Shown here piece after piece: positions 55,747 through 64,000 of a stretch of DNA of 64,000 nt. This DNA comes from Massilia sp. H6 (GTDB lineage Bacteria; Pseudomonadota; Gammaproteobacteria; Burkholderiales; Burkholderiaceae_D), in contig NZ_CP103371.1 in assembly GCF_024802625.1 (NCBI RefSeq), positions 2,976,001-3,040,000 of the forward strand, written 5' to 3'. The notes beneath the pieces are model-generated. The model ran no database searches. It saw only the letters and a program-made list of their open reading frames with translations, and was not told the origin of the DNA. How positions within the stretch are numbered: the first letter of the stretch is position 1; the number at the start of each line of letters is the position of its first letter. The position numbers were made by a program, and so were the translations under genes.

Positions 55747-58043
55747 GCCGGCCTCCCGCCGCGCTCGAGAATGACATCGATCGCCTTGGCCGCCGGCACC
55801 TTGCTTTCCTTCGCATGGTGCCACAGCGGAATCAAGCCATTAAGTTCGGGAAAGTAACCAGCAATGCAGCCTGGCGGCACGTCGTAGGGCACGATCGCCA
55901 GGCCGTCAACGCGGCGCTCGACGCCGTCGCTGGCGGCGCTACGCAGCGCCACCAGCTCGCCCTGCGCCAGCGCGTGCCTGGCCATGTCGGCGCGCGACAT
56001 GAACAGCACCATGCGGCTGCCGTAGACGCCGCGGAAGCGGTCGTCGTGACTGTAGACCGTGGTGTTGAACTGGCCATCGCTGCGCACCGTAAACAGGCGC
56101 AGCGTCGCCGGGCTGCCGGCCAGGTCGGGATTGCCCTGCAAGCTTTCGGGCACCGTGAAAACCGCCTTGCCGCTGTCGGTGTTCCAGACCCGGCTGGAGG
56201 CGGCTATCGGCTTGCGAAAGCCCCCGGGAGTCCACATGCGCGCGTTAAAGTCGTGGAAGATCTCCGGATAGGTCTCGGCGATGGCCTCGCGCACCGTGCC
56301 GTAATCGGCCACCCAGCGGTCCCAGTCAACGCGCGGGTTGGGCGCGAGCGTGGCCTTGGCGATGCCGGCCACGATGGCCGGCTCCGAGCGCAGCGTCGAT
56401 GCCACTGGCTCGGCCATGCCGCGCGAGCCATGCATGCAGGCAGTGCTGTCCTCGACCGTCACGTCCTGCGGCCCGCCAGCCTGGCGGTCGATCTCGATCC
56501 GGCCCAGGCAGGGCAGGATATAGGAAGCCTTGCCGTGGATGACGTGGTTGCGGTTGAGCTTGGTGGCGATCTGCACCGTGAGCGGCAGCGCGCGCCAGGC
56601 CGCTTCCATCAGGCCGCGCTCGGGCACCGCGCGCACGAAGTTCCCGCCCAGGCCAATGAATGCCTGCACCCTTCCTGCCAGGATGCCTTCGCAGGCCTCG
56701 ACCGTATTCATGCCGGCCTCGCGCGGGGGCTCGAAGCCGTATTGCTGCTTGAGCTTGTCGAGCGGGGCCAGTTCGGGCTTTTCGGTGATGCCGACCGTGC
56801 GCTGGCCCTGCACGTTCGAGTGGCCGCGCACCGGACAGACGCCGGCGCCGGGCTTGCCGATATTGCCGCGCAAGAGCAGCAGGTTGACGATCATCGTGAC
56901 GTTCTGCACGCCGTTGCGGTGCTGGGTCAGGCCCATGCCATACACCGCCATTACGGCCTTTGCTGCGCAGTACACGGCGGCCGCGCTTTCCAGATCGTTG
57001 CGCAACAAGCCCGATTCGCGCTCGATGTCCTGCCACTGGCAGGCCCGCACCGCCGCTTCGAAGTTGTCGAAGCCATCGGTATGCTCTTGCAGAAAAGCGC
57101 TATCGAGCACGCGCTGGCCAGCGCCGCGCGCCGCGTCGTCCAGCGCGAAGATCGCCTTGCACAGGCCCATGATGGCGGCCGTGTCCCCGCCCGGCTTGAC
57201 CTGGTGGTACTGGGTGCTGATCGCGGTTTCTTTCCCGGTCAGCATCTCGAGCGGCGACTGCGGGTTGGTGAAGCTGACCAGGCCGCGTTCGCGTAGCGGA
57301 TTGAACGTAATGATCGGCACCCCGCGCTTGCGCGCCGCCTGCAGCTGGTGCAGCATGCGCGGGCTGTTCACGCCGACGTTCTGCCCGAAGAAAAAGATGC
57401 AGTCGGTCTGCTCAAAGTCGTCCAGCACCACGGTGCCGACCGGCACGCCGATGGTCTTCTGCAATCCGACCGACGTGCTTTCGTGGCACATATTGGAGCT
57501 GTCCGGCAGGTTGTTGTTGCCATACATCCGGGCAAACAGGCTGTACATATACGAAGTCTCGAGCGACGCCCGGCCCGAGCTGTAGAACACGACCTGCTTG
57601 CGCTCGAGGCCGCGCAAGGCCGCGCCGATTTCGGCAAACGCGCTCTCCCACGCGATCTGTTGGTATCTGTCGGTCTGCGCGTCGTAGCGCAGCGGCACCG
57701 TCAGCCTGCCCTGGTCTTCCAGGCGGTGGTCGTCCCACGATTCCAGTTCGGTCACCGTATGGCGCTCGAAGAAGTCGGCGTCAATGGTCTTGCTGGTGGT
57801 CTCCCAGGCGGTGGCCTTGGCGCCGCTTTCGCAAAATTCGAAGGGGTGCGGATTGGCCGGCTTGGCCCAGGCGCAGCTGACGCAGGCGAAACCGTCGGGC
57901 TTGTTCTGCTTGAGCAGCAGGCGGCTATCTTTCAGCGGCACCCCCTGGTCGAGCAAGATGGTCGTGACTTCGCTGACCGAGCCCCAGCCGCCGGCCGGCA
58001 TGCTCGGGTCTTCGATGCGTAGATCTCCTGAACGTGTGCTCAT
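55743..58043 (-). CDS. FdhF/YdeP family molybdopterin oxidoreductase
   Basis: 766 residues. The [4Fe-4S] ligands are in CVSCAWAKPANPHPFEFC near the N-terminus, the usual spacing in YdeP-type proteins. The molybdenum site is near SSNMCHESTSVGL, with Cys rather than selenocysteine. The Mo-bis-MGD binding regions (GQNVGVNSPRMLHQL, VRGHSNVQGQRT) follow. The relatives are formate-dehydrogenase-like enzymes; E. coli YdeP is linked to acid resistance. There are no NADH- or cytochrome-type partner subunits nearby, so the electron acceptor is unknown. The ATG at 58043 has a strong AAGGAGG. FdhD overlaps downstream. Confidence 0.92.
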   Translation of the reverse strand: MSTRSGDLRIEDPSMPAGGWGSVSEVTTILLDQGVPLKDSRLLLKQNKPDGFACVSCAWAKPANPHPFEFCESGAKATAWETTSKTIDADFFERHTVTELESWDDHRLEDQGRLTVPLRYDAQTDRYQQIAWESAFAEIGAALRGLERKQVVFYSSGRASLETSYMYSLFARMYGNNNLPDSSNMCHESTSVGLQKTIGVPVGTVVLDDFEQTDCIFFFGQNVGVNSPRMLHQLQAARKRGVPIITFNPLRERGLVSFTNPQSPLEMLTGKETAISTQYHQVKPGGDTAAIMGLCKAIFALDDAARGAGQRVLDSAFLQEHTDGFDNFEAAVRACQWQDIERESGLLRNDLESAAAVYCAAKAVMAVYGMGLTQHRNGVQNVTMIVNLLLLRGNIGKPGAGVCPVRGHSNVQGQRTVGITEKPELAPLDKLKQQYGFEPPREAGMNTVEACEGILAGRVQAFIGLGGNFVRAVPERGLMEAAWRALPLTVQIATKLNRNHVIHGKASYILPCLGRIEIDRQAGGPQDVTVEDSTACMHGSRGMAEPVASTLRSEPAIVAGIAKATLAPNPRVDWDRWVADYGTVREAIAETYPEIFHDFNARMWTPGGFRKPIAASSRVWNTDSGKAVFTVPESLQGNPDLAGSPATLRLFTVRSDGQFNTTVYSHDDRFRGVYGSRMVLFMSRADMARHALAQGELVALRSAASDGVERRVDGLAIVPYDVPPGCIAGYFPELNGLIPLWHHAKESKVPAAKAIDVILERGGRPA

Positions 58044-58315
58044 CGCAAATCCTCCTTGGTGAACGCCCACCCTAGCCGCGTCCGCCATTGCGCTCGGTGC
58101 GCTATTTGACCTTCACGGCGAATGTTCGGGACAAATCTCGGACAACTATCCAGCGAAAATTCTTGCAGGAATTTCAAATGGCGGGCCGCTCGATATCGCG
58201 CAAAACCCGCGCCTGCGATGGCCTTGTTGAGCACCGCCGGCCTGGATAGATTGGTCACACGAGCTCATGCACTACGCATGGCAGTTACTGCAATCAACTA
58301 TATAAGGAGCACGCG

Positions 58316-59620
58316 ATGAAACGTTTCCTGCCCAGCCTGATCGGTGTGATTCAGCGCTTCGGGACCGGCCCGGGACGCAACTTGCTGGGCAGCGCCATGC
58401 TGGCGGCGGCGCTGGCCTTGGCGCCACTACCAGCCGACGCCCAGGTCTGGCTTACCGAGCGCTGGAGCGCGACCTGGGGCGCCGCGCCGTCCGGGCCGCC
58501 GCTTGATGCGCCCGTGCAGACTTTTACCGACCAGACGCTGCGCCTGGTGGTCCATGCCAGCATCGGCGGCAACCGGGTGCGCCTGCGCCTGTCCAACGAA
58601 CTGGGCAGCCTGCCGCTGACCGTCGGCGCTGCCCGCATCGGCCTGCGCGCCGGCGGCTCGGACGTTGCCGCCGGCACCGACCGGGCGCTGAGCTTCGGCG
58701 GCCGCAGCCAGGTGACGATCCCGCCCGGCGCGCCGGTGCTGTCCGATCCGGTGGAACTGAACATTCCGCCCTTGTCCGACCTGGCGGTGAGCCTGTACCT
58801 GCCCGGCACCGTGCAGGCCAGCACCGTGCATCCACTGGCGCTGCAGACCGGTTACGTGTCGGTGCCGGGCAACTTCACGGCCGCTGCCACGCTGCCGGTC
58901 CAGCGCACCATCATGGCCTGGCCGTTTCTCAGCGCGGTCGAAGTCGACACCGCCGCAGCGGCCATCGTTGTGCTGGGCGACTCGATCACCGACGGCGCGC
59001 GCAGCACGCCCGACACCAACAACCGCTGGCCGGACTGGCTGGCGCGGCGCCTGCAGACCGGACGCGACGGCATTGCCGGCATCAACCTGCGCCCGGGCGT
59101 GGTCAACCGCGGCATCAGCGGCGACCGCCTGCTTGGCAGCGCGCCAGGCACGCTGGCTGCGCGCAGCGCGCTGGAGCGCTTCGACCGCGACGTGCTCTCC
59201 ACCGCCGGGGTGCGGGTGCTGATCGTGCAGGTCGGCATCAACGATATCGGCAACAGCTCGCTTGCCAGGCCGGTCACGGCGGACGACCTGATCGCGGGCT
59301 ACCGCCAGCTGATCGCCCGCGCCCACGCCAAGGGCATCCTGGTGATCGGCGCCACCTTGAGCCCGTTCGAAGGCGCCGGTTATTACTCGATTGAGAAGGA
59401 CATGGTGCGGCAGGCGGTGAACAGCTGGATCCGCACCCATGACGAATTCGACGCGATACTCGATATCGACCGCATCATGCGCGACCCGGCCCGTCCGTCA
59501 CGCCTGCTGCCGGCCTACGACAGCGGAGACCACCTGCATCCGAACGATCTTGGGTATCGGGCGATGGGGAGCGCGGTGCCGCTGACATGGCTGCGGCTTC
59601 TGGCGCCGGCGTCGCCCTGA
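58316..59620 (+). CDS. secreted SGNH/GDSL hydrolase
   Basis: 434 residues. A signal peptide (ending PADA, about residue 41) is followed by a beta-rich domain (about 45-205) and a GDSL esterase domain (about 215-430). The catalytic Ser223 is in VLGDSITDGA. The oxyanion residues are in GISGDRL and VGINDIGNS. Asp405 and His408 lie in DHLHPND. Relatives are exported esterases or carbohydrate deacetylases. Its substrate is unknown. The ATG at 58316 follows AAGGAG by 8 bases. It is convergent with the Sel1-repeat gene. Confidence 0.93.
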   Translation: MKRFLPSLIGVIQRFGTGPGRNLLGSAMLAAALALAPLPADAQVWLTERWSATWGAAPSGPPLDAPVQTFTDQTLRLVVHASIGGNRVRLRLSNELGSLPLTVGAARIGLRAGGSDVAAGTDRALSFGGRSQVTIPPGAPVLSDPVELNIPPLSDLAVSLYLPGTVQASTVHPLALQTGYVSVPGNFTAAATLPVQRTIMAWPFLSAVEVDTAAAAIVVLGDSITDGARSTPDTNNRWPDWLARRLQTGRDGIAGINLRPGVVNRGISGDRLLGSAPGTLAARSALERFDRDVLSTAGVRVLIVQVGINDIGNSSLARPVTADDLIAGYRQLIARAHAKGILVIGATLSPFEGAGYYSIEKDMVRQAVNSWIRTHDEFDAILDIDRIMRDPARPSRLLPAYDSGDHLHPNDLGYRAMGSAVPLTWLRLLAPASP

Positions 59621-59633
59621 GTCGCAACACCGG

Positions 59634-60272
59634 TCAGGGTGCAGCCACGCTACTGGCTCCATCCCGGTCTCCCCCGGTACGCGAGGCCGTCGGCAGCGGC
59701 CTGCCGGGCTTCCAGGTGCGCGACAGCGACTGCGCCTCGTCGATCTGCTCGGGTGTCATCTGGCGCCCGATCGCGGCGCGCTGCTCGGCGGCGTTACGGT
59801 TGCCGCTGGCCGCGGCCAGGTTCCACAGCATATAGGCCAGCACCTTATCCAGCGGCATGCCTGCCTGCTGGTAGCGGTACATCAGCCCCAGCGCATGCTG
59901 GGCCGCGCCGTGCCCCTGCTCGGCCGCCTTGCGGAACCAGGTGACCGCGTGGCGCTGGTCCTGCGGCACCGAGTTGCCGGTGTAGTACATGGCGCCGACC
60001 ACGTACTGGGCATCGGCCTTGCCCTGGCGGGCGGCCTTGTAGTGCCACGAAAACGCCTGCTCGTAGTCGCGTGCCACGCCGCGGCCCATGTAGTACATCA
60101 GGCCCAGCAAATGCTGCGCGTCGGCGTGGCCGGAGCGCGCCAGTGGGCCGATCTCCTTGAGTGCCAGGGCGTAGTTGCCTGCGTTGTACGCGCTCGCTCC
60201 TTCCATGAAGCCCGCGTAAGCGCTGGCATGCAGTCCGAGCGCAAGGACAATCGCTACGAAGAGTTTTTTCAT
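59634..60272 (-). CDS. secreted Sel1-like repeat protein
   Basis: 212 residues. A signal peptide (about 1-20, ending SAYA) is followed by three to four Sel1-like repeats of about 36 residues, for example ADAQHLLGLMYYMGRGV, ADAQYVVGAMYYTGNSV and GAAQHALGLMYRYQQAGM. The tail is hydrophilic. Sel1 repeats make a helical scaffold for protein contacts, often in the periplasm. The partner is unknown. Confidence 0.9.
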   Translation of the reverse strand: MKKLFVAIVLALGLHASAYAGFMEGASAYNAGNYALALKEIGPLARSGHADAQHLLGLMYYMGRGVARDYEQAFSWHYKAARQGKADAQYVVGAMYYTGNSVPQDQRHAVTWFRKAAEQGHGAAQHALGLMYRYQQAGMPLDKVLAYMLWNLAAASGNRNAAEQRAAIGRQMTPEQIDEAQSLSRTWKPGRPLPTASRTGGDRDGASSVAAP

Positions 60273-60356
60273 GTCTCGTGCATCGAATCCGGATCTCGGC
60301 GACCCCGTGCTGCCCGTGAGGACACATTTTGTTGTCGGCGCCGACCAGTCATGTGG

Positions 60357-61157
60357 CTATTTCCAGTTTACCTTGCCCAAGCCGTCAAGGCTCAGCTTGC
60401 GATTGACCGGCTTGCCATGCACCGTCACCGACCCCATGCCCGACAGTGTCAGGTTGGCGCTGTCCCTGGCATTGACTGCCGCATTGCCCAGCCCGGACAG
60501 CTCCAGCGTGACGTGCTGCGCCGACAAACCCTGCGCATCCAGCCCCCCGAGCCCGGCAAGCTCGGCCTTGAGCTGCCTGCTGCGCCCGGACAGCGTCACA
60601 TAACCGGCGCCACTGAGGTCCAGTACGACGCTTTCACTGTCGATGCCTTGCACCTTCATGCTGCCGACCCCGCCCAGACTGGCCTGGATGTCCCTGTAAA
60701 TACAGGATGATACATCCATCGAACCGGCCCCATCGAGATTAAGCAGCAGCTCGTCGCCCGCGAAGCCGCTGATGCTGGTGCCGCCGACGCTCTCTGAGTT
60801 CACTTCGCGCAGGTTGGGCAGCGTCAGGTCTGCGCGCAGGCCCTTGTTGCGGCCCAGGTTGATGTGCATGCCCCGGGTCTCGGAACTGATGTCGATAGTG
60901 TCGCCGCGTTGCAGCGTGGTGGTCTTGCCAAGCAGGCGCGGATCGCCGCTCAGTACCAGCATCGGGATCGCACCCTGGCGGATCCTGAGGTCGACCACCC
61001 CGTCGACCTTGATGCGCACCACGCGGGCATCGACCTGGCGGGTTTCAGTCACTGTCTCGGGCGCGGCGAGCGCGATGTCCATGAAGCCGAGCAGCGCCGC
61101 GCATAGCGCGGCAAAGGCCACGCCTGCCCTGGATAGCTGTTTCATTGCATTGTCCAT
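60357..61157 (-). CDS. secreted DUF2807 (GIN domain) protein
   Basis: About 266 residues, with a signal peptide (to about 35) and a mature part made of repeated short beta strands. Typical units are LNLDGAGSMDVS, ASLGGVGSMKVQ, LDLSGAGYVTLSG, LELSGLGNAAVN and LTLSGMGSVTVHG. This Gly-rich beta-helix is the putative auto-transporter adhesin head, GIN domain family (DUF2807). These proteins probably face the periplasm or cell surface; function is unknown. Starts at 61157 and 61145 are both possible. A long inverted repeat lies in its leader at 61226-61261. Confidence 0.87.
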   Translation of the reverse strand: MDNAMKQLSRAGVAFAALCAALLGFMDIALAAPETVTETRQVDARVVRIKVDGVVDLRIRQGAIPMLVLSGDPRLLGKTTTLQRGDTIDISSETRGMHINLGRNKGLRADLTLPNLREVNSESVGGTSISGFAGDELLLNLDGAGSMDVSSCIYRDIQASLGGVGSMKVQGIDSESVVLDLSGAGYVTLSGRSRQLKAELAGLGGLDAQGLSAQHVTLELSGLGNAAVNARDSANLTLSGMGSVTVHGKPVNRKLSLDGLGKVNWK

Positions 61158-61528
61158 ACCTCGATATCCCTGGTTGCCGGCGCGCGAGGACCGGATAGGC
61201 CAACACACGCACATGGTCGGTTGCGGCGCCGGGCGCCAGGGATCATCCTGGCGCCCGGCGCTGGCATCGTGTAACTATAGCCGGGGGCACCCCCTGCCCC
61301 ACCCGCCCTGCGACGAACTGCATGAAACGCGGTGCAGGATGGCTTATGGCGGGATGAAACGCCAGGCCAGGAAGGTGGATTATGCGCCCGTCATAAGCTG
61401 AAGCGCCGACCCTGAAAAGAGTAATAATTGACATGTCTTTGCGCTACTATGCAGCGCGTGACGGCCGTGGCCGTCGCGTGGAACACACTGTAAATCGTCA
61501 CTTACCGCGTACATTTTTGAGGTCAACA
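61158..61528. other. divergent intergenic region with a long hairpin
   Basis: About 370 bases between the DUF2807 gene (minus) and the M16 peptidase gene (plus). It contains the perfect inverted repeat at 61226-61261 and a TTGACA at 61428-61433 that could be a -35 box for the peptidase gene, although no well-spaced -10 follows. Nothing else is recognised. Confidence 0.5.
61226..61261. repeat. perfect 15-bp inverted repeat
   Basis: GCGCCGGGCGCCAGG at 61226-61240 is matched exactly by its reverse complement at 61247-61261, with the loop GATCAT. It would form a very stable hairpin in either transcript. No T-run follows on either strand, so it is not an ordinary intrinsic terminator. It lies about 70 bases upstream of the DUF2807 start and may sit in that gene's 5' leader. 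Confidence 0.9.
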
Positions 61529-62956
61529 ATGCGCATGCGCCAATACCCCGTTTTACTGGCCGGGCTCGCTTTCTCGGTCACGGCATTCGCCGCTACCGCG
61601 GACCAGTGGACCCTGCCGGTCAATGTCAAGAAGCTCGACAACGGCCTGACGGTCATCGTCACCGAAGACCACAGCTCGCCAACCGTCGGCGTCTCGGTCG
61701 TCTACCATGTGGGCATGCGCCTGGAACCGAAGAACCGCACCGGCTTCGCCCACCTGTTCGAGCACCTGATGTTCCAGGGCACCCCGAACGCCAAGAAGGG
61801 CGTGTTCGACAAGACCATCACTGGCGGCGGTGGCCGCAACAACGGTTCGACCCGTCCCGACTACACCAATTACATCGAGACCGCGCCAGTGTCGGCGCTG
61901 GAACCGATCCTGTGGCTCGAGGCCGACCGCATGAAGACACTCGACTTCAATGCCGCGACCCTGAAGAACCAGCAAGACGTGGTGAAGGAAGAGATTCGCG
62001 TGAACGTGAAGAACCAGCCTTACGGCGGCTTCTATGTGTTCGACATCAGCCAGCATGCGTTCCAGAAATGGGAAAACAACCATGACGGCTACGGCAGCTT
62101 CCAGGACCTGGAAAACGCCAGCCTGGAAGACGTGCGCGCCTTCCACCGCGATTACTACGGCCCCAACAATGCCGTGATCGCGATCGCCGGCGATGTCACG
62201 CCGGCCCAGGGCTTTGCACTGGCGCAGAAATATTTCGGCGGTATCCCGGCCCGCCCGACCCCGAAGCCAACCGACTACAGCGAAGGGCTCAACACCGCCG
62301 AGAAGCGGCTGGTGCAGAGCGATGCCCTGGCCCAGGTGCCGGCCATTGCCGCGGCCTGGAAGCTGCCGCCACGCGGTCATCGCGACCAGGCGGCCATGGC
62401 GGTGCTGGCCGAGCTGCTCGGCGGCGGCGACGCGTCCCTGTTCTATCAAGGACTGGTGAAGGGGCGCGAGATCGCGCTCAACGTCAATACCTTGTTCGGC
62501 CTGGGCGGCCCGTTCGACTACGACGGCCCGACGCTGCTGACCGTGTTCGCGCTGTACAAGCCCAACAGCAGCGCCGATGCGATGCTGAAGGCGATGGACG
62601 AGGAAATCGCCAAGGTGGCGCAACACGGCGTCGACGCCGCCACCCTCAAGCGCGTCAAGACCCGCATGCTGGCCGATTGGAACAACCAGATGGAAAGCTT
62701 CATCAACCGCGCCGACACCATGGCCAAGATGCAGGTGCTGTGGGGCGATGCGAACGTGGTCAACAAGATCCCGGGCTGGATCGACGCCGTCACGTCGGAC
62801 GACATCCAGCGCGCCGTGCGCACCTACATGGTACCGACCAACCGGACCGTGATCGACCGTAAGCCGGCCGCCATGCTCGCTGCCCCGGCCGCTACCCCAG
62901 CCGTTTCCCCGGCGACGGTTCCTACCACCCCTGCGCCAGCCGGCGCTGCAAAATAA
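61529..62956 (+). CDS. M16 family zinc metallopeptidase (catalytic member)
   Basis: 475 residues. A signal peptide (about 1-22, ending AFAA) precedes the pitrilysin/insulinase-like fold. The inverted zinc motif HxxEH is present as HLFEHLMF (His75, Glu78, His79), with the third ligand Glu in VVKEEIRVN. A C-terminal Ala/Pro-rich tail ends the protein. It should be a periplasmic peptidase. The ATG at 61529 has GAGG six bases before it. The frame is open from 61433. The second M16 gene follows 11 bases later, so the two probably form a heterodimer, as in the mitochondrial processing peptidase. Confidence 0.93.
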   Translation: MRMRQYPVLLAGLAFSVTAFAATADQWTLPVNVKKLDNGLTVIVTEDHSSPTVGVSVVYHVGMRLEPKNRTGFAHLFEHLMFQGTPNAKKGVFDKTITGGGGRNNGSTRPDYTNYIETAPVSALEPILWLEADRMKTLDFNAATLKNQQDVVKEEIRVNVKNQPYGGFYVFDISQHAFQKWENNHDGYGSFQDLENASLEDVRAFHRDYYGPNNAVIAIAGDVTPAQGFALAQKYFGGIPARPTPKPTDYSEGLNTAEKRLVQSDALAQVPAIAAAWKLPPRGHRDQAAMAVLAELLGGGDASLFYQGLVKGREIALNVNTLFGLGGPFDYDGPTLLTVFALYKPNSSADAMLKAMDEEIAKVAQHGVDAATLKRVKTRMLADWNNQMESFINRADTMAKMQVLWGDANVVNKIPGWIDAVTSDDIQRAVRTYMVPTNRTVIDRKPAAMLAAPAATPAVSPATVPTTPAPAGAAK

Positions 62957-62967
62957 GGAGCGCATCG

Positions 62968-64000
62968 ATGAACAAACTGATGCCACTGGCCCTGACTTCG
63001 GCCATCTTGCTGGCCTTTGCCCCGGGCGCTGCCGCGTCGGCCGCTGCCGCCGTGGAGCCATCCAGCGCCATGCCGGCCTACGGCAAGGACAAGCCGATTC
63101 CGGTGCCAAACGTCGCCAGGAAGACCCTGCCGAACGGCTTGAGCGTGTGGATCGTGCCGCGCCAGGGCCTGCCGCGCGTGGACTACGTGCTGGCGGTACG
63201 CAACGCCGGCTTCGCAGCCGATGCGCCGTCGACACCGGCCTTTGCCAGCATGCTGGCCGGCCTGCTCAGCGAAGGCAGCGCCAAGCGCGACTCGCGCGCC
63301 ATCGCCGAGGCGGCGCAAGGAATGGGCGGCGAGATCGGCGCCGGCGCCTCGTCGGATGGCTTGATCGTCTCGGCCAATGCCTTGAGCTCGCAGGCCGCGC
63401 CGATGATGCAGCTGCTGGCCGAAGTGGCCCGCACGCCGGCCTTCCCGCAAAACGAAGTGGCGCTGGCCAAGGCCAATGCGTTGCAGGCGCTACGGGTTGC
63501 CGAAACCCAGCCGGCCTTCCGTGCCGAGCGCGCGGTCAACAAGGCAGTCTATGGCGAGCACCCGTATGGCCGCACTTCTCCCACGGTAGAAGCAATCAAC
63601 GCGGTGACGCCGGAGATGCTGCGCGCCGAACACGCGCGCCGCATCCGCCCGGACCGCGCCCTGCTCGTGATCACCGGCCGCATCAGCCAAGCCGAAGGCA
63701 TGAAGCTGGCGCAGCAGGCTTTCGGCGACTGGAAAGCCAGCGGCCAGCCACTGCCCGATACCGCTGCCGCGCCCAGCAATGCCAACCCGGCGCGCATCCT
63801 GCTGCAGCGTGACGGCAGCGTGCAGTCGACCCTGCGCCTGGGCAGCCCCGGCATCGCCGCCAGCGCCGACGACCAGATTGCGCTGCGCCTGGCCAGCACC
63901 ATCCTGGGCGGCGGCTTCTCGAGCCGCGTCAACACCAACCTGCGCGAAGAAAAGGGCTATACCTACGGCGCCTCGGCGGGCGCACGCATGAACCGTGCCG
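62968..64000 (+). CDS. M16 family peptidase-like protein, non-catalytic partner (partial, runs off the window)
   Basis: At least 344 residues, cut by the right edge. It has a signal peptide (ending AAASA) and the M16 fold (LPNGLSVWIVPRQGLPRVDY, AVYGEHPYGRTSPTVEAI, ILGGGFSSRVNTNLREEKGY). At the place of the zinc motif it reads FASMLAGLLSEGSA, with no HxxEH, so it should not bind zinc. The glycine-rich loop that grips substrate is present. This is the arrangement of the non-catalytic alpha-like subunit that pairs with a catalytic M16 protein. AAGGAG lies 8 bases before the ATG. Confidence 0.93.
   Translation, partial: MNKLMPLALTSAILLAFAPGAAASAAAAVEPSSAMPAYGKDKPIPVPNVARKTLPNGLSVWIVPRQGLPRVDYVLAVRNAGFAADAPSTPAFASMLAGLLSEGSAKRDSRAIAEAAQGMGGEIGAGASSDGLIVSANALSSQAAPMMQLLAEVARTPAFPQNEVALAKANALQALRVAETQPAFRAERAVNKAVYGEHPYGRTSPTVEAINAVTPEMLRAEHARRIRPDRALLVITGRISQAEGMKLAQQAFGDWKASGQPLPDTAAAPSNANPARILLQRDGSVQSTLRLGSPGIAASADDQIALRLASTILGGGFSSRVNTNLREEKGYTYGASAGARMNRA

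Overview
The window looks like chromosomal DNA of a high-GC betaproteobacterium of the Burkholderiales, most probably an Oxalobacteraceae member close to Massilia or Janthinobacterium. This rests on the gene order tpiA - secG - tRNA-Leu(GAG) - nuoA-N - DUF2818 - Nudix hydrolase, and on the phasin, VirK/DUF535, NYN-domain and long SecG-type genes. No 16S rRNA is present, so the genus is an inference. I see no CRISPR array, prophage, complete insertion sequence or replication origin.

Layout. Positions 1-6300 hold the tail of an unknown protein, a membrane GGDEF/EAL c-di-GMP enzyme, a FeeM-like N-acyltransferase, a PhzF-family protein, and a divergent SdpR/SdpI-type repressor and membrane protein pair with a clear inverted-repeat operator. 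Positions 6300-8900 are an accessory patch: a decayed LysR gene, a compact type VI secretion cassette (orphan Hcp, MepA-like peptidoglycan endopeptidase, probable periplasmic immunity protein) and an AT-richer stretch with no firm gene. Positions 8894-14600 hold a VirK/DUF535 protein, a TPP riboswitch in front of a TonB-dependent receptor, an HDOD protein, and an overlapping pnuC-family transporter and NadR-like kinase pair. The last group reads as a vitamin uptake and trapping locus, probably for thiamine. Positions 14700-20400 encode an S46 dipeptidyl peptidase, SppA and a sodium/solute symporter. Positions 20500-33100 are mostly housekeeping and small operons: a lipocalin-like secreted protein, an NYN/OST-HTH RNase-like protein, DUF1810, DUF3820, RibA, a protease-FHA pair, a phasin, an FMN reductase-VOC-ion channel operon, IspD/IspF with a secreted HExxH protein, and an ADP-ribose pyrophosphatase.

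Positions 33183-48162 are the full 14-gene complex I operon (nuoA to nuoN, minus strand) with DUF2818 behind nuoN. Upstream of it lie tRNA-Leu with its own terminator, secG and tpiA. Positions 50096-58043 hold a quinone oxidoreductase, a clade 2 catalase with a strong terminator, a MYG1-like protein, and a molybdopterin oxidoreductase translated together with its sulfurase FdhD. The last 6 kb encode secreted proteins: an SGNH hydrolase, a Sel1-repeat protein, a DUF2807 protein, and an M16 peptidase pair in which the second member, cut by the window end, lacks the zinc motif.

The best candidates for new biology are the Hcp-endopeptidase-immunity cassette (6965-8324), the riboswitch-receptor-PnuC-kinase locus (10035-14594) and the overlapping protease-FHA gene pair (24476-26961).
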